Assembly: GCA_910577755.1 (NCBI GenBank)
Contig: CAJTNL010000011.1
Span: 1-64,000 of the forward strand
Source of the DNA: an uncultured Eubacteriales bacterium
GTDB lineage: Bacteria > Bacillota > Clostridia > Oscillospirales > Acutalibacteraceae
Direction of reading: 5' to 3'
Length of the DNA stretch: 64,000 nucleotides
The first letter of the stretch is position 1. Each line of letters begins with the position of its first letter. The notes beneath the pieces were generated by a model. It had not been told where the DNA came from, did no database searches, and was given only the letters and a program-made list of their open reading frames with translations. Positions 16,841 through 27,406 of this stretch are shown here, one piece after another. Position numbers and translations under genes: made by a program.

Positions 16841-17296
16841 TTAATTATTGTGATATTTTCCGGCAGCGGCAACGGCTAATTGGTCACAACGCTCGTTTTC
16901 AGGGTGACCGGCATGACCTTTTACCCAAATGACATGTAATTTATGAGGTTCAATCAAATTTAGCAACTCGTCCCACAACTCGGCATTTAGTGCTGGCGAT
17001 TTATCGCTTTTACGCCAGCCATTGTTTTTCCAACTTTTTGCCCAGCCTTTTGAAATACCGTTACAGACATATTGTGAATCGCTGTACAGTGTTACGCAGC
17101 AAGGTTCCTTTAATAATTTAAACGCTTCAATCACTGCGCTTAATTCCATACGATTATTCGTAGTATTTGCAGCTCCGCCGCTGATTTCTTTTTCTCTTTG
17201 CATGTAGCGGAGTATGGCACCCCAACCGCCGGGACCGGGATTACCCTGACAAGCTCCGTCAGTAAAAATTTCGATTTTTTTCAAAAGTAATTTCAC
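16841..17296 (-). CDS. rnhA: Ribonuclease HI
   Basis: A 151-residue enzyme that cuts the RNA strand of RNA-DNA hybrids. All four catalytic acidic residues are visible: Asp in [12 protein letters not shown], Glu in [11 protein letters not shown], Asp in YSDSQYV, and the terminal [11 protein letters not shown]sp; the VKGHAGH His loop is also present. The start is uncertain: the open frame reaches a TTG at 17338, but the family start ([14 protein letters not shown]) fits the GTG at 17296. It precedes iscS by about 130 nt on the same strand and may be the first gene of that unit. Confidence 0.9.
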   Translation of the reverse strand: MKLLLKKIEIFTDGACQGNPGPGGWGAILRYMQREKEISGGAANTTNNRMELSAVIEAFKLLKEPCCVTLYSDSQYVCNGISKGWAKSWKNNGWRKSDKSPALNAELWDELLNLIEPHKLHVIWVKGHAGHPENERCDQLAVAAAGKYHNN

Positions 17297-17668
17297 ACTC
17301 TCTACTTCATTGTTTAATATGTTACTGTGTATATTCAATTATACCTATTTTAAAGCAGAATATCAATCAAAACAAATTATTAAATGTTTCATATTTGATA
17401 AAAGTAAATTGATAAAATACTATGAAATTCAAACAATATGGTTATAATAAATGAATCAAAGTATCTATTTCTTCACCGATACTTGACAGCATGAATGAAT
17501 AAGGTTACAATTGAAGAGACTTATGTGTCCGGATTTTATGTATAGAAATAATTTTGTTTTAGAATCGTTACACAAAACTGTATTGTGAAAAAAGTTCGAC
17601 TATTTTAGAAAAATAATCACATAAATTATAAGTACGGAAATAACCATCTATACTGAAAAGTGAATAAA
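17297..17668. other. Divergent intergenic region, no gene seen
   Basis: Lies between rnhA (minus) and the RNase J gene (plus). It is AT-rich with no defensible small gene; promoters for both directions are expected here but none stands out. Confidence 0.4.
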
Positions 17669-17701
17669 AGGCCAGCTTTACACCGTTTGTGAGGCCGGCC
17701 T
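17669..17701 (+). promoter_or_regulatory. Stable GC-rich leader hairpin before RNase J
   Basis: Arms 17669-17682 and 17688-17701 pair over 14 positions with two G-T wobbles and one A-C mismatch, with a 5-nt loop. No T-run follows, so it is not a simple terminator. It lies 37 nt before the GTG start and could be a 5'-end stabiliser or RNase J autoregulatory site. Confidence 0.5.
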
Positions 17702-17737
17702 ATGATTGTTATGTCCTTAACATTTGGAGGTTATAAA

Positions 17738-19951
17738 GTGATAGAAAAGGATATGAAAATAAGGAACGAGGATAAACAGGAGAATATAAAATCCCAAACT
17801 CCTGTTTTTTCCACATCAAGTATGCTGCATCATACAAAAAAAGATGCAGCGTTAACGACGAACCAAACGCATATACCAAATAAAGTTACGACACCCAATA
17901 AAACTTTTAGCGAAAATACAAATGCCGACTTGTCTGAAAGCCGCTCTAAATACGGAAATCAGGCCAAACGCCATCATGCATTACCCAAAAATATGAAAGG
18001 TACTCAAAATGCACAAAAATCTAAATTTGGACAGTCTAGATCTTTACAGTCAAGATCATTAGAAGGAAAAACACAGCATGCACGAGGCGCTGTTCCGCAT
18101 ACTAATATTCAAAATGTTGATGAAAAGAAATTTGGTATACACTCAAAATCGGTTTATACCAAATATCACAAACAATCTGATACAAAAAAAACATCTGCAC
18201 AGCGTCAACAGCCTGCACAAAATTTAATTGAAACAAAATTGGCTATTCAACAAATTAGTCAATCTTCAAAAACAGCTAAAAGTAAGCATTTAAAATCTTC
18301 TATCAAGGTATATTTTTTAGGAGGTTTAAATGAGATTGGTAAAAATATTACAGCATTTGAATGTGATAACGATATTATTATTGTAGATTGTGGTATGGCA
18401 TTTCCTGACGACAATATGTTAGGCGTTGATCTGGTTATTCCCGATTTTTCATTTATTGAGAAAAATGCAGACCGAATTTGCGGAATTGTAGTGACACATG
18501 GACACGAAGATCATATTGGTTCTATACCTTATTTGCTCAAAAAAGTAAAATTGCCAATCTACAGTACAGCGTTAACTTTGGGATTGATTGACGGTAAGCT
18601 TAAAGAGCACGGACTACAGGGAAAGGTGCAACTGAATACCGTAAAACCAGGTCAGACCGTTCGGTTGGGATGTTTCGGTGTAGAATTTATCCATGTCAAC
18701 CACTCTATTTCTGACGCAGTTGCTTTAGGTATTCATACACCGGCAGGAACTTTACTTCATACTGGTGATTTTAAAATAGACTGCACACCTTTGAAAGAAG
18801 AAACTATTGATCTTGGCAGAATTGCTGAAATTGGTCAACAGGGTGTTCTTGGATTATTGGCGGATTCTACAAATGTAGATCGCCCTGGATACACGCCTAC
18901 GGAACGCAAAATTAGCGATGCTTTTGAAACGTTGTTCTCAAGGGCATCTGATCAAAGGTTAATCATTGCGACTTTTGCATCCAATATTAGCCGTGTACAG
19001 CAAATTATTAATTGTGCGGCTAAATATGGTCGTAAAGTGGCGCTTTCTGGCAGGAGTATGGTCAATGTCATGGGGATTGCTTCTGAGCTGGGTTATTTAG
19101 ATATACCAGAAGGTATATTAATTGATATTGATTTACTAAACCGATATCCAAAAGACAAGGTGGTTTTAATTACCACAGGTAGTCAGGGCGAGCCTATGTC
19201 CGCTTTAGCACGTATGGCTTTTGCCGATCACAGAAAAGTAGAGGTAGGCCCCGGCGATTGCATAATTATTTCTGCTAAACCAATTCCGGGTAATGAAAAA
19301 ACGGTGAGCACTGTAATTGATGAACTGTTAAAGCGTGGATGCGAGGTTGTATATGAGTCCAGTCACGAAATTCACGTATCCGGTCATGCAAGCAGAGAAG
19401 AACTGAAAATTATTCATAGTCTTGTAAAACCGCAGTATTTTCTTCCGGTGCATGGTGAACAAAAGCACTTGCGTAAACATGCTGAATTGGCTTGCTCTAT
19501 GGGAATGGAATCGAAAAATATTTTTATTGGTACCGTAGGAGCTGCTGTTGAATTGAATCATGGATATATGAAACAGCTTCCGTCGATACCAGCAGGTAGC
19601 ATATTGGTTGACGGTCTTGGCGTAGGTGATGTGGGTAGCATTGTGCTACGAGATAGAAAGCATCTTGCAGAGGACGGTCTAATTGTTGTGGTATGTACTA
19701 TTAGCAAGGACGACGGTTATGTGGTGGCAGGTCCTGACGTGGTATCTCGGGGATTTGTATATGTACGGGAGTCTGAACGTTTGATAATTGACGCTAAAAA
19801 TCTGGTTAGTCACGTATTGGAGGACTGTAGAGAAAATCATATTCATGACTGGGGCACTTTAAAGACAAAAATTAAGGATGATTTATCGAAACTTCTTTAT
19901 GAAAAAACAAGAAGAAATCCAATGATTCTTCCAATTATTATGGAAGCTTAG
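17738..19951 (+). CDS. rnj: Ribonuclease J with long basic disordered N-terminal extension
   Basis: A 737-residue metallo-beta-lactamase/beta-CASP ribonuclease (5'-exo and endo RNase) for mRNA decay and rRNA processing. The start is the GTG at 17738, 7 nt after GGAGG (17726-17730); the in-frame ATG at 17702 has no SD and abuts the hairpin. The catalytic fold begins near residue 188 (VYFLGGLNEIGKN). It has the zinc motif HGHEDH near 254, VNHSISDAV, LHTGDFKID, the beta-CASP segment (LLADSTNVDRPG, then TTGSQGEPMSA) and the HVSGHAS motif. The first ~185 residues are rich in Lys, Gln, Ser, Asn and His with no predicted fold; canonical RNase J is near 555 residues. The extension may bind RNA or partners. 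It is followed closely by gdpP. Confidence 0.92.
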   Translation: MIEKDMKIRNEDKQENIKSQTPVFSTSSMLHHTKKDAALTTNQTHIPNKVTTPNKTFSENTNADLSESRSKYGNQAKRHHALPKNMKGTQNAQKSKFGQSRSLQSRSLEGKTQHARGAVPHTNIQNVDEKKFGIHSKSVYTKYHKQSDTKKTSAQRQQPAQNLIETKLAIQQISQSSKTAKSKHLKSSIKVYFLGGLNEIGKNITAFECDNDIIIVDCGMAFPDDNMLGVDLVIPDFSFIEKNADRICGIVVTHGHEDHIGSIPYLLKKVKLPIYSTALTLGLIDGKLKEHGLQGKVQLNTVKPGQTVRLGCFGVEFIHVNHSISDAVALGIHTPAGTLLHTGDFKIDCTPLKEETIDLGRIAEIGQQGVLGLLADSTNVDRPGYTPTERKISDAFETLFSRASDQRLIIATFASNISRVQQIINCAAKYGRKVALSGRSMVNVMGIASELGYLDIPEGILIDIDLLNRYPKDKVVLITTGSQGEPMSALARMAFADHRKVEVGPGDCIIISAKPIPGNEKTVSTVIDELLKRGCEVVYESSHEIHVSGHASREELKIIHSLVKPQYFLPVHGEQKHLRKHAELACSMGMESKNIFIGTVGAAVELNHGYMKQLPSIPAGSILVDGLGVGDVGSIVLRDRKHLAEDGLIVVVCTISKDDGYVVAGPDVVSRGFVYVRESERLIIDAKNLVSHVLEDCRENHIHDWGTLKTKIKDDLSKLLYEKTRRNPMILPIIMEA

Positions 19952-20013
19952 TTTGTAAATAAGGGTGTTGAGTATTTCAGATACCAATGTTGCCTATCAA
20001 AGGGGTTATACGT

Positions 20014-22011
20014 TTGAAACAGAAAGTATGGGTTTCTTCTCCAATTTTATATGTGTTAGCGACCATTATGTTAAGCATGACGGTTGCCAGTTGGTTTTGG
20101 AATCCGATTATATTTTATATAGAATTAGGTTTAACGATTGTTGCGGTTGCTATTATAACTATTTTCCTTGTTCGGTTTCAATCTTATTTAACCGTTGCAA
20201 TGAGATCAGTCAATAAGGTTTTATCAGGACAGGAGTATCAATTGCTTCAAGACTTTACATTGCCGGTGGCAATCGTAGGGAATAAAGGAGATATTATTTG
20301 GGTCAATACAGCCTTTTTTATGGATGTTGGAAGAGAATCTGACTGTCGCGGAGAAAATATATTAAAACTGATTCAGCCCAAAACCATGGGGCAGGTAGTG
20401 GAAGATAACGGTACCGATATAAAGGTGGACGACAAAGAGTTTACGGTGTTTGCATCGAAAATACAAAATTCTTATATTTTATATTTTGTGAATAATACAG
20501 TTTATAAAGAAATCAGTCGAGAACATGAGCAAACGCGTCCTTGTGTGATGATTGTAGCATTTGACAATAAAGAAGAAATTGCTCATGATTGTAGCGCTGC
20601 AGAAGAAGCTCGCATCAATGCGGAGGTTGAGGCCACATTAAACCACTGGACTCAGGATATGTGCGGCTTTATTAAGAAGCTGAGCGGAGGTAATCGTTAT
20701 CTATTAGTAAGCGACGAGCATCATATTGCATGGGCTGCAGAAAAGCGTTTTGAGATTTTGGACGTAATTCGTAAAATAAAAGCACCAGGCAACCGCAGTG
20801 CAACGGTTTCAATTGGTATTGGACGTGGAGCACGTAGTCTTACTGAGAGTGAGCAATGGGCACGTCAGGCATTGGATATGGCGTTGGGTCGCGGTGGCGA
20901 TCAGGTAGCAGTAAAAACAGTAAATGACGATTATGATTTTTATGGAGGACTTTCCAAAGGCGTAGAAAAACGGGATAAAGTACGTACCAGAGTTATTGCG
21001 GCTTCTATTTCTGATCATATGAAAGCCAGTGATAAAGTTTTGATTATGGGACATCAGAATACCGATCTGGATGCAGTTGGTGCTGCTGTAGGAGTGTGGA
21101 GTGCTGCAAGTAAAGGCTTACAAAAAAAAGCGTATATTGTTTTGAATCGCCATACGACCATGGCAATGCCAATTGTTGAGGCAATAGAAAACGCTAATAC
21201 GGATATTGAAGAGGAAATTTTTATATCCGAAGCAGAAGCATTGGGCATAATAACGCCAAAAACACTGGTGGTTGTGGTAGACACACATTCACAGGATTTT
21301 GTTGAGAGCCGTGAATTACTAGATACAGCACAAAGAGTTGTAGTGATTGATCATCATCGCATGATGGTTAAGCATATTACAAACGCAGTTGTGTTTTACC
21401 ATGAGCCGTATGCCAGTTCCACTTCTGAAATGGTAACAGAGCTGGTACGATATATTGGTAATCCAGCTCTGAGTAAAGAAGAAGCCGATGGGTTGCTAGC
21501 AGGTATTATGTTGGATACAAAAAATTTCGTTTTAAAAAGCGGTGTACGAACTTTTGAAGCTGCAGCTTATTTAAGGCGTAGAGGTGCAGATACCGTAGTG
21601 GTAAAAAAAATGTTCTCCAGTAATATTGATACCTATAAGGAAAAGTATTCTTTAATTTCCGCTTCTGAAATTTACAAAGGCTGCGCTATTGCTTGTACCG
21701 ACGAAAACTCGCCCAATATTCGTGTGGCAGCAGCACAAGCGGCAGATGATTTATTAGCAATTCAAGGCGCTAATGCGTCATTTGTACTGTTTCAAACAGG
21801 TAATACCGTGAATATATCTGCACGGTCATTAGGAGATATTAATGTACAGATTATTATTGAAGCCATGGGAGGCGGCGGACATTTAACGATGGCTGGTGTA
21901 CAAAAAGCTGATGCAACAATTGAGCAGGTAAAACGAGAACTTAAGAAAGTAATTGATGATATATTACCTCATGCCAGCAATACCCCAGCATTAAAAGGAA
22001 GTAAACTATAA
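20014..22011 (+). CDS. gdpP: Cyclic-di-AMP phosphodiesterase GdpP
   Basis: A 665-residue membrane-bound enzyme that degrades c-di-AMP and so affects potassium balance, wall stress and beta-lactam tolerance. Two N-terminal transmembrane segments (about residues 8-50) are followed by a PAS-like domain (about 75-150), a degenerate GGDEF domain (about 170-305), the DHH domain (GHQNTDLDAVGA near 346 and IDHHRM near 445) and DHHA1 (about 550-650, ending with MGGGGHLTMAG). The TTG at 20014 follows AAAGGGG with 9-nt spacing and gives MKQKVWV; the ATG at 19987 has no SD. Order gdpP-rplI-dnaB is standard in Firmicutes. Confidence 0.93.
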   Translation: MKQKVWVSSPILYVLATIMLSMTVASWFWNPIIFYIELGLTIVAVAIITIFLVRFQSYLTVAMRSVNKVLSGQEYQLLQDFTLPVAIVGNKGDIIWVNTAFFMDVGRESDCRGENILKLIQPKTMGQVVEDNGTDIKVDDKEFTVFASKIQNSYILYFVNNTVYKEISREHEQTRPCVMIVAFDNKEEIAHDCSAAEEARINAEVEATLNHWTQDMCGFIKKLSGGNRYLLVSDEHHIAWAAEKRFEILDVIRKIKAPGNRSATVSIGIGRGARSLTESEQWARQALDMALGRGGDQVAVKTVNDDYDFYGGLSKGVEKRDKVRTRVIAASISDHMKASDKVLIMGHQNTDLDAVGAAVGVWSAASKGLQKKAYIVLNRHTTMAMPIVEAIENANTDIEEEIFISEAEALGIITPKTLVVVVDTHSQDFVESRELLDTAQRVVVIDHHRMMVKHITNAVVFYHEPYASSTSEMVTELVRYIGNPALSKEEADGLLAGIMLDTKNFVLKSGVRTFEAAAYLRRRGADTVVVKKMFSSNIDTYKEKYSLISASEIYKGCAIACTDENSPNIRVAAAQAADDLLAIQGANASFVLFQTGNTVNISARSLGDINVQIIIEAMGGGGHLTMAGVQKADATIEQVKRELKKVIDDILPHASNTPALKGSKL

Positions 22012-22027
22012 TCATGGAGGGATACTT

Positions 22028-22480
22028 ATGAAAGTTGTACTACTTGCAGATGTAAAAGGTAGCGGAAAAAAAGGTGACCTAATTCAAGTGTCTGATGGAT
22101 ATGCGCGTAACTTTTTATTTCCCAGAAAGCTGGCGACAGAGGCCAATGCACAAGCTTTGAATGAACTGCAAAATGCAAAAGCATCACAAGCGTTTAAGCT
22201 GGAACAGGAAAAACAGGCTGCAAAATCCTCAGCTGACCAAATTAACGGTAAAAGTATTTCTGTTCAAGCGAAAGCGGGTCAAGGTGGCAAACTGTTTGGT
22301 TCTGTTACTGCAAAGGAAATTGCAGAGGCAATTAAAAAGCAGTACGGAGTTGAGGTTGACAAACGCAAAATAGATACCAAGGGTGATATCAAAGCGTTTG
22401 GTACATATGAGTGTGAAGTTAAGCTTTATACAGGGATTATCGCTATCGTAAAAGCAGTTGTAACCGAAAAAAAATCGTAA
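22028..22480 (+). CDS. rplI: Large-subunit ribosomal protein L9
   Basis: A 150-residue ribosomal protein with the typical two-domain dumbbell. The N-terminal domain carries KVVLLADVKGSGKKGDLIQV and VSDGYARNFLFP, a long Lys/Gln-rich connecting helix follows (about 45-75), and the C-terminal domain ends with YECEVKLYTGI. An SD (TGGAGGGA) precedes the ATG. It lies 16 nt after gdpP and is followed by a terminator, so gdpP and rplI likely share a transcript. Confidence 0.97.
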   Translation: MKVVLLADVKGSGKKGDLIQVSDGYARNFLFPRKLATEANAQALNELQNAKASQAFKLEQEKQAAKSSADQINGKSISVQAKAGQGGKLFGSVTAKEIAEAIKKQYGVEVDKRKIDTKGDIKAFGTYECEVKLYTGIIAIVKAVVTEKKS

Positions 22481-22487
22481 GGTTGGC

Positions 22488-22520
22488 AACCTGATGGCTT
22501 TTAGTCATCGGGTTTTCCTT
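22488..22520 (+). terminator. Terminator after rplI
   Basis: Arms AACCTGATG (22488-22496) and CATCGGGTT (22506-22514) pair with one wobble, followed by TTCCTTTATT. It may be leaky, since dnaB follows 46 nt later with no obvious own promoter. Confidence 0.65.
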
Positions 22521-22560
22521 TATTAAGAAAACTTAGCAGGGCGGTAAAGGAGATATTCCT

Positions 22561-23970
22561 ATGGCGGATGAAAATCAAATATTTAGTGATGATTTAGTAA
22601 GTGCAGGTATATTGGGTTTAAACAACCAAACTCTGCCGTTTAGCCAGGAGGCAGAACAATCGGTGCTAGGTGCTATTCTGCTGGATTCCGGCTGCTTAGA
22701 CCGTGTTGCGGAAATATTGCCGCGACCGGAATATTTTCATCAAGTGAATAATCATTTAATTTACGGAGCTATGCTTGAAATGTTCACAGCAGGACGTCCG
22801 GTTGATTTTATAACGGTTCTTGAAAAGCTGAAAGAATCTAAATCTTTTGATGAAGCCAATGGTAAAGCATATCTGATTCAACTTGCTCAATTGGTACCGT
22901 CTATTTCCAATGTGGAATCTTATGCCAAAATCGTTCGCAATAAATATGATATTCGCAGTTTAATTTTAACGGCAAGAGAAATTTTAGAAGATGCTTCCGA
23001 TGGTTCTGCCGATGCGTCACAGCTATTAGATGCTGCCGAACAACGTATTTTTGATATTCGTCGCGGTAAGAATATGCAGGGTTTACAGCGTGTCAATGAA
23101 CTGATTATTCAAACTTTTGACCGTTTGGATATGTTGAATTCGCCGGAAAGCGATCTATATAAGGGAGTTCCCACAGGTATAACAGAACTAGACAATGTTA
23201 TTACGGGTTTGAATCGTTCAGACTTGATTTTACTGGCGGCTCGTCCGGGTATGGGTAAAACCAGTTTTGCCCTTAATATTATGCGTCATGCTGCTGTGGT
23301 TGCAAAAAAACGCGTAGCTTTTTTCTCGCTGGAAATGGCCAAAGAACAGTTGGTTTCCCGTTTGCTTTCGACAGAAAGTATGGTCAGTAGTATCAAATTA
23401 CGTACCGGTAAGCTTGATGAAGGAGAATGGATGCGCCTAATTGAAGGTGGAGATATTCTTTCAAAAACTGAAATGTATTTTGATGACAGCTCTCAAATTA
23501 CAGTACAGGAGATAAAAGCAAAATTGCGTCGATTAAAAGATGTAGATCTAGTGATTATTGACTATTTACAATTAATGTCTGGCAGTCGACGAACGGACAA
23601 CCGTGTGCAGGAGATTTCTGAAATAACCCGTAACCTAAAAATTATGGCAAAAGAGCTGATGATACCGGTAATTACTCTTTCTCAGCTTTCCCGTGACAGT
23701 GAAAAACGTGCTACCAATGCACATCGCCCTGTTTTGTCCGACCTAAGAGATTCCGGTTCTATTGAGCAGGATGCTGATATTGTATTATTTCTTTATCGTG
23801 ATGATTATTATCAAAGCAGTGAAGCGCCGGGTCAGGAAATAGATAGGAATCGTGGAGAGTGTATTGTGGCAAAAAATCGTCATGGTGAAACGAAAACAGT
23901 ACCGCTGCATTGGCAAGGGGAGTTTATGCGTTTTACATCTCAGGAGGTTATACGCAGTGAACCATTTTAA
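22561..23970 (+). CDS. dnaB: Replicative DNA helicase DnaB
   Basis: A 469-residue hexameric helicase that unwinds DNA at the replication fork (DnaC in Bacillus nomenclature). The N-terminal domain starts LPFSQEAEQSVLGAILLD. The RecA-like core has the Walker A ARPGMGKTS near residue 227, the VAFFSLEMAKEQL block, Walker B LVIIDYLQLMSG and the arginine-finger region SGSIEQDADIVLFLYR. SD TAAAGGAG precedes the ATG. No intein is visible. The end overlaps the tilS start by 14 nt. Confidence 0.97.
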   Translation: MADENQIFSDDLVSAGILGLNNQTLPFSQEAEQSVLGAILLDSGCLDRVAEILPRPEYFHQVNNHLIYGAMLEMFTAGRPVDFITVLEKLKESKSFDEANGKAYLIQLAQLVPSISNVESYAKIVRNKYDIRSLILTAREILEDASDGSADASQLLDAAEQRIFDIRRGKNMQGLQRVNELIIQTFDRLDMLNSPESDLYKGVPTGITELDNVITGLNRSDLILLAARPGMGKTSFALNIMRHAAVVAKKRVAFFSLEMAKEQLVSRLLSTESMVSSIKLRTGKLDEGEWMRLIEGGDILSKTEMYFDDSSQITVQEIKAKLRRLKDVDLVIIDYLQLMSGSRRTDNRVQEISEITRNLKIMAKELMIPVITLSQLSRDSEKRATNAHRPVLSDLRDSGSIEQDADIVLFLYRDDYYQSSEAPGQEIDRNRGECIVAKNRHGETKTVPLHWQGEFMRFTSQEVIRSEPF

Positions 23971-25348
23971 TGAATTGCAAGTTATTGAGGCAAAAGTGCA
24001 TCGCACCTTACAGGCTTATCAAATGCTGACAAAAGCCAAACGTGTAATTGTTGCTTGCTCCGGCGGTGCAGACTCAATGATGTTGTTGCATTTTTTGATG
24101 CAAATGCACGTACCGGTTGTGGCGGCTCATGTTCATCATGGTTTACGCGGTAAAGAGGCAGATCGTGACGAAAAAATGGTACAGGAATTTTGTACAAAAC
24201 ATAAAATACAATTTAAAACGCTGCATATAGACGTTGAAAAAAGGGCAAAACAACTAGGTATTGGTTTTGAAGAATGTGGCAGACAGGTGCGTTATGCTTT
24301 TTTTCGTGATCTTGCTGATTCACAGGGTGACAAAATTGCGACAGCCCATACCTTGTCTGATGTATGTGAAACGGTATTGCTTCATATTTCACGGGGAACG
24401 GGATTACGAGGGTTATGCGGTATACCACCGGTGCGGGATAATATTATTCGTCCATTGCTTGGAATTACACGGCAAGAGGTTGAGGAATATTGTGCTTGCT
24501 GTCGGTTATCTTATGTGATAGACAGCACAAATTTTGAAAAAAAGTATCATCGCAATCATTTGAGATTAGATGTTATACCTTTATTAAAACAACTTAATCC
24601 TTCTTTTGAAGAAGCTGTCTTACGAATGACCCAGCAATGCAGGGAGGATTCTAATTATTTAGATGAACAAACGCAGCAGTATTTATTACATGCAAAAACA
24701 GACAAAGGATATCGAACATCTGTATTTGTACAGATGCCTAAAGCCATTCGTTCTAGAGCTATTTTATTGACAATCAAGCAAACCAGCATGATAACGCCCA
24801 CATATAAGCAGGTAGAGCAAATTGATAAAGCGATTTTATCTTATCGCGGGGCAGTTACCCTCACAGGAGGCGTACAATTTAGAGTCGAAGGGGATTATCT
24901 ATTTATACAAACCATTAAAATGGATAAAGTTGAATGGGAAGTTACAGCAAATGCGCCTATGGTGGTGTTAAATGATGGCAGAATTATACAGTTTAGACAT
25001 CAAATTGTGAATAATTATGAAAATCATAAAAATTTTCAAAAAATATTGTTTCATAATTCAGTTGATTATGGTACAATAACTGATAACGCAACTTTTCGTA
25101 ATCGCAGAAAAGGCGATATGTTTCGTCCTGCGGGACGAGGCATAACCAAATCTTTGAAAAAGTTATTTAACGAAGCGAAAATTCCACCGTCAAAGCGAGA
25201 TGATATTGTGATTCTGGCAAATGGGGAGCAAATACTTTGGATAGAAGGTTTTGGAGTATCGGAATATGGTTGTGTCACATCACATACAACAAAGTTAGTT
25301 TCTATTTCTATAAAAGAAGCGGAGCTTAATATGCCAAGTAAAACCTAG
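23957..25348 (+). CDS. tilS: tRNA(Ile)-lysidine synthase
   Basis: A 463-residue enzyme that converts C34 of tRNA-Ile(CAT) to lysidine, switching its decoding from AUG to AUA. The start is the GTG at 23957, 9 nt after AGGAGG and overlapping the dnaB end; the longer open frame upstream lies inside dnaB. The ATP-pyrophosphatase signature VACSGGADSMMLLHFL is near residue 32. HVHHGLRG, AHTLSDVCETVLLH and RPLLGITRQEVEEYC follow. The C-terminal domain around 390-450 includes FRPAGRGITKSLKKLFNEAKI. TilS next to dnaB and ftsH is a common Firmicutes order; a CAT tRNA is also encoded in the window. Confidence 0.95.
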   Translation: MNHFNELQVIEAKVHRTLQAYQMLTKAKRVIVACSGGADSMMLLHFLMQMHVPVVAAHVHHGLRGKEADRDEKMVQEFCTKHKIQFKTLHIDVEKRAKQLGIGFEECGRQVRYAFFRDLADSQGDKIATAHTLSDVCETVLLHISRGTGLRGLCGIPPVRDNIIRPLLGITRQEVEEYCACCRLSYVIDSTNFEKKYHRNHLRLDVIPLLKQLNPSFEEAVLRMTQQCREDSNYLDEQTQQYLLHAKTDKGYRTSVFVQMPKAIRSRAILLTIKQTSMITPTYKQVEQIDKAILSYRGAVTLTGGVQFRVEGDYLFIQTIKMDKVEWEVTANAPMVVLNDGRIIQFRHQIVNNYENHKNFQKILFHNSVDYGTITDNATFRNRRKGDMFRPAGRGITKSLKKLFNEAKIPPSKRDDIVILANGEQILWIEGFGVSEYGCVTSHTTKLVSISIKEAELNMPSKT

Positions 25349-25478
25349 TCTATAGTATGCAGGTATGCTTTGGCTGAGACAAATATAATAGAAATTTATT
25401 TTTGTAAGTATATGATCTTAGGCAGCTTGGATAGAGACTGTCAATTCAATTCATTGCAATCTAAGGAGTGAACTTTAC

Positions 25479-27398
25479 TTGGATAATAAGAAGACCTTAA
25501 GAAATCTTGCTATCTACTTGGGTATCCCCATCATTATTATTATCGTGGTAGCGTCTATCTATGGCGGCCGCCAAAAATCGACAGAAACATATTCTCAAAT
25601 CTTAACATATTTTCAAGAAGGTAATGTGAAAAAATATTCTATGGATTTGGGTACCGGCGAAATGCAAATTACTTTGCGTGACGATACAACGAAATCTTAT
25701 ACAGCGCCGAGTGTATCTTGGATGTATGATGATATTAAATCGTATGTAAATAATTATAATGCAGAACATTTAGATGATCCGATTGAATTTGATTTAAAAC
25801 GGCCGGCGGAAACATCTTGGATTATAAACTTTTTACCGACGATTTTACTCTTTGTTGGTATGATTGTATTTTGGTGGTTCTTCATGAAACGTATGGGGGG
25901 CGGAATGGGTGATGCCGGCAAGCAGATGAATTTTGGTAAAGCAAAAATAAAAAATATGAATGATGAAAAGCGTAAAACAACTTTTCAAGATGTTGCTGGT
26001 GCAGATGAAGAAAAAGAGGAACTGGAAGAAATTGTTCAATTTCTTAAAGATCCAAAACGCTACAACGAATTAGGCGCTCGTATTCCGAAAGGTGTGCTTT
26101 TGGTAGGTCCTCCAGGTACCGGTAAAACATTGCTTGCCAGAGCAGTTGCTGGTGAAGCTGGTGTTCCATTTTTTTCTATGTCCGGTTCCGACTTTGTTGA
26201 AATGTTTGTAGGCGTTGGCGCTTCCCGTGTGCGAGATTTATTTGACCAAGCAAAGAAAAACAGTCCGTGTATTATATTTATTGATGAGATTGACGCGGTA
26301 GGACGTCAGAGAGGTGCCGGTTTAGGTGGAGGACATGACGAGCGTGAACAAACGTTGAATCAATTGTTGGTTGAAATGGATGGATTTGGAGCTAATGAAG
26401 GTATCATTATGATTGCAGCTACCAACCGTCCGGATATTTTGGATCCTGCTTTAATGCGTCCTGGTCGTTTTGACCGTCAGGTTATGGTAGGCTATCCGGA
26501 TGTAAGGGGTAGAGAGGATATTCTGAAAGTGCACGCAAGAGGAAAACCGATTGCTCCTGATGTTGATTTGGCTACGATTGCGAAGACAACTGCAGGTTTT
26601 ACAGGTGCTGATTTGGAAAATTTATTAAATGAGGCAGCTTTATTGTCTGCTAGAAAGCATTTGAAAGCCATTACTATGGAAGAAATTGAGGAAGCAACTA
26701 TTAAAGTAGTAGTTGGTACTGAAAAGAAGAGCCATGTGATGTCAGACAAAGAAAAGACGTTAACAGCGTATCACGAGGCTGGTCACGCTATTGCGGCATA
26801 TAGCTGTAAAACACAGGATCCAGTTCACCAAATCTCTATCATTCCAAGAGGCAGAGCTGGAGGTTATACAATGCAGCTACCAAGTGAGGATCGCTCTTAT
26901 AAATCTCGTTCTGAAATGAGAGAGAGTCTGATTGTCCTATTGGGCGGAAGAGTTGCTGAAGCTTTAGTACTGGGAGATATTTCTACTGGTGCTTCCAATG
27001 ATATTGAACGAGCAACACAAACGATTCGTGCCATGATTACTAAATATGGTATGAGTGATGATTTGGGTCCCATTGCATATGGGTCTGATAACGGTGAGCC
27101 ATTCCTTGGTAGAGATATGGGGCATGTGAGGGATTATTCTGAAGAAACTGCATCTGAAATTGATGCAGAATTGAGAAAGATGATGTCTAATGCGTATGAT
27201 CAAACAGAACAAATTCTCAAAAATCATATGTCAAAGCTGCATGAGGTGGCAAAACAACTGTTTTCCAATGAAAAAATGAGCGGAGAAGAATTTTATGCAA
27301 TTATGGGCGATGCTGTTCCTGCTAAGGCTACAAAACAGGCTGTGCAGCCCTCAAAAGACACACCGTTAGAATGTGCTAACGAGGAAAATGAAGAATAA
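25479..27398 (+). CDS. ftsH: Membrane AAA+ zinc metalloprotease FtsH
   Basis: A 639-residue ATP-dependent protease for quality control of membrane and short-lived regulatory proteins. The TTG start follows AAGGAGTG. It has an N-terminal transmembrane helix (about 8-28), an extracytoplasmic segment, a second helix (about 110-135), Walker A GPPGTGKT near 209, Walker [12 protein letters not shown], the SRH ending MRPGRFDRQ, and the zinc site HEAGH near 431. Length and domain order are standard. It is followed by a GAAA-tetraloop terminator. Separation from tilS is 130 nt, and it may have its own promoter. Confidence 0.97.
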   Translation: MDNKKTLRNLAIYLGIPIIIIIVVASIYGGRQKSTETYSQILTYFQEGNVKKYSMDLGTGEMQITLRDDTTKSYTAPSVSWMYDDIKSYVNNYNAEHLDDPIEFDLKRPAETSWIINFLPTILLFVGMIVFWWFFMKRMGGGMGDAGKQMNFGKAKIKNMNDEKRKTTFQDVAGADEEKEELEEIVQFLKDPKRYNELGARIPKGVLLVGPPGTGKTLLARAVAGEAGVPFFSMSGSDFVEMFVGVGASRVRDLFDQAKKNSPCIIFIDEIDAVGRQRGAGLGGGHDEREQTLNQLLVEMDGFGANEGIIMIAATNRPDILDPALMRPGRFDRQVMVGYPDVRGREDILKVHARGKPIAPDVDLATIAKTTAGFTGADLENLLNEAALLSARKHLKAITMEEIEEATIKVVVGTEKKSHVMSDKEKTLTAYHEAGHAIAAYSCKTQDPVHQISIIPRGRAGGYTMQLPSEDRSYKSRSEMRESLIVLLGGRVAEALVLGDISTGASNDIERATQTIRAMITKYGMSDDLGPIAYGSDNGEPFLGRDMGHVRDYSEETASEIDAELRKMMSNAYDQTEQILKNHMSKLHEVAKQLFSNEKMSGEEFYAIMGDAVPAKATKQAVQPSKDTPLECANEENEE

Positions 27399-27406
27399 GT
27401 AGTGTG

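Noticed and set aside
17702..17737. ATG start for RNase J at 17702
   Set aside because: It abuts the leader hairpin and has no SD, whereas GTG 17738 follows GGAGG by 7 nt.
23852..23956. N-terminal extension of TilS inside dnaB
   Set aside because: The 35 codons are dnaB sequence in another frame; GTG 23957 has AGGAGG upstream.
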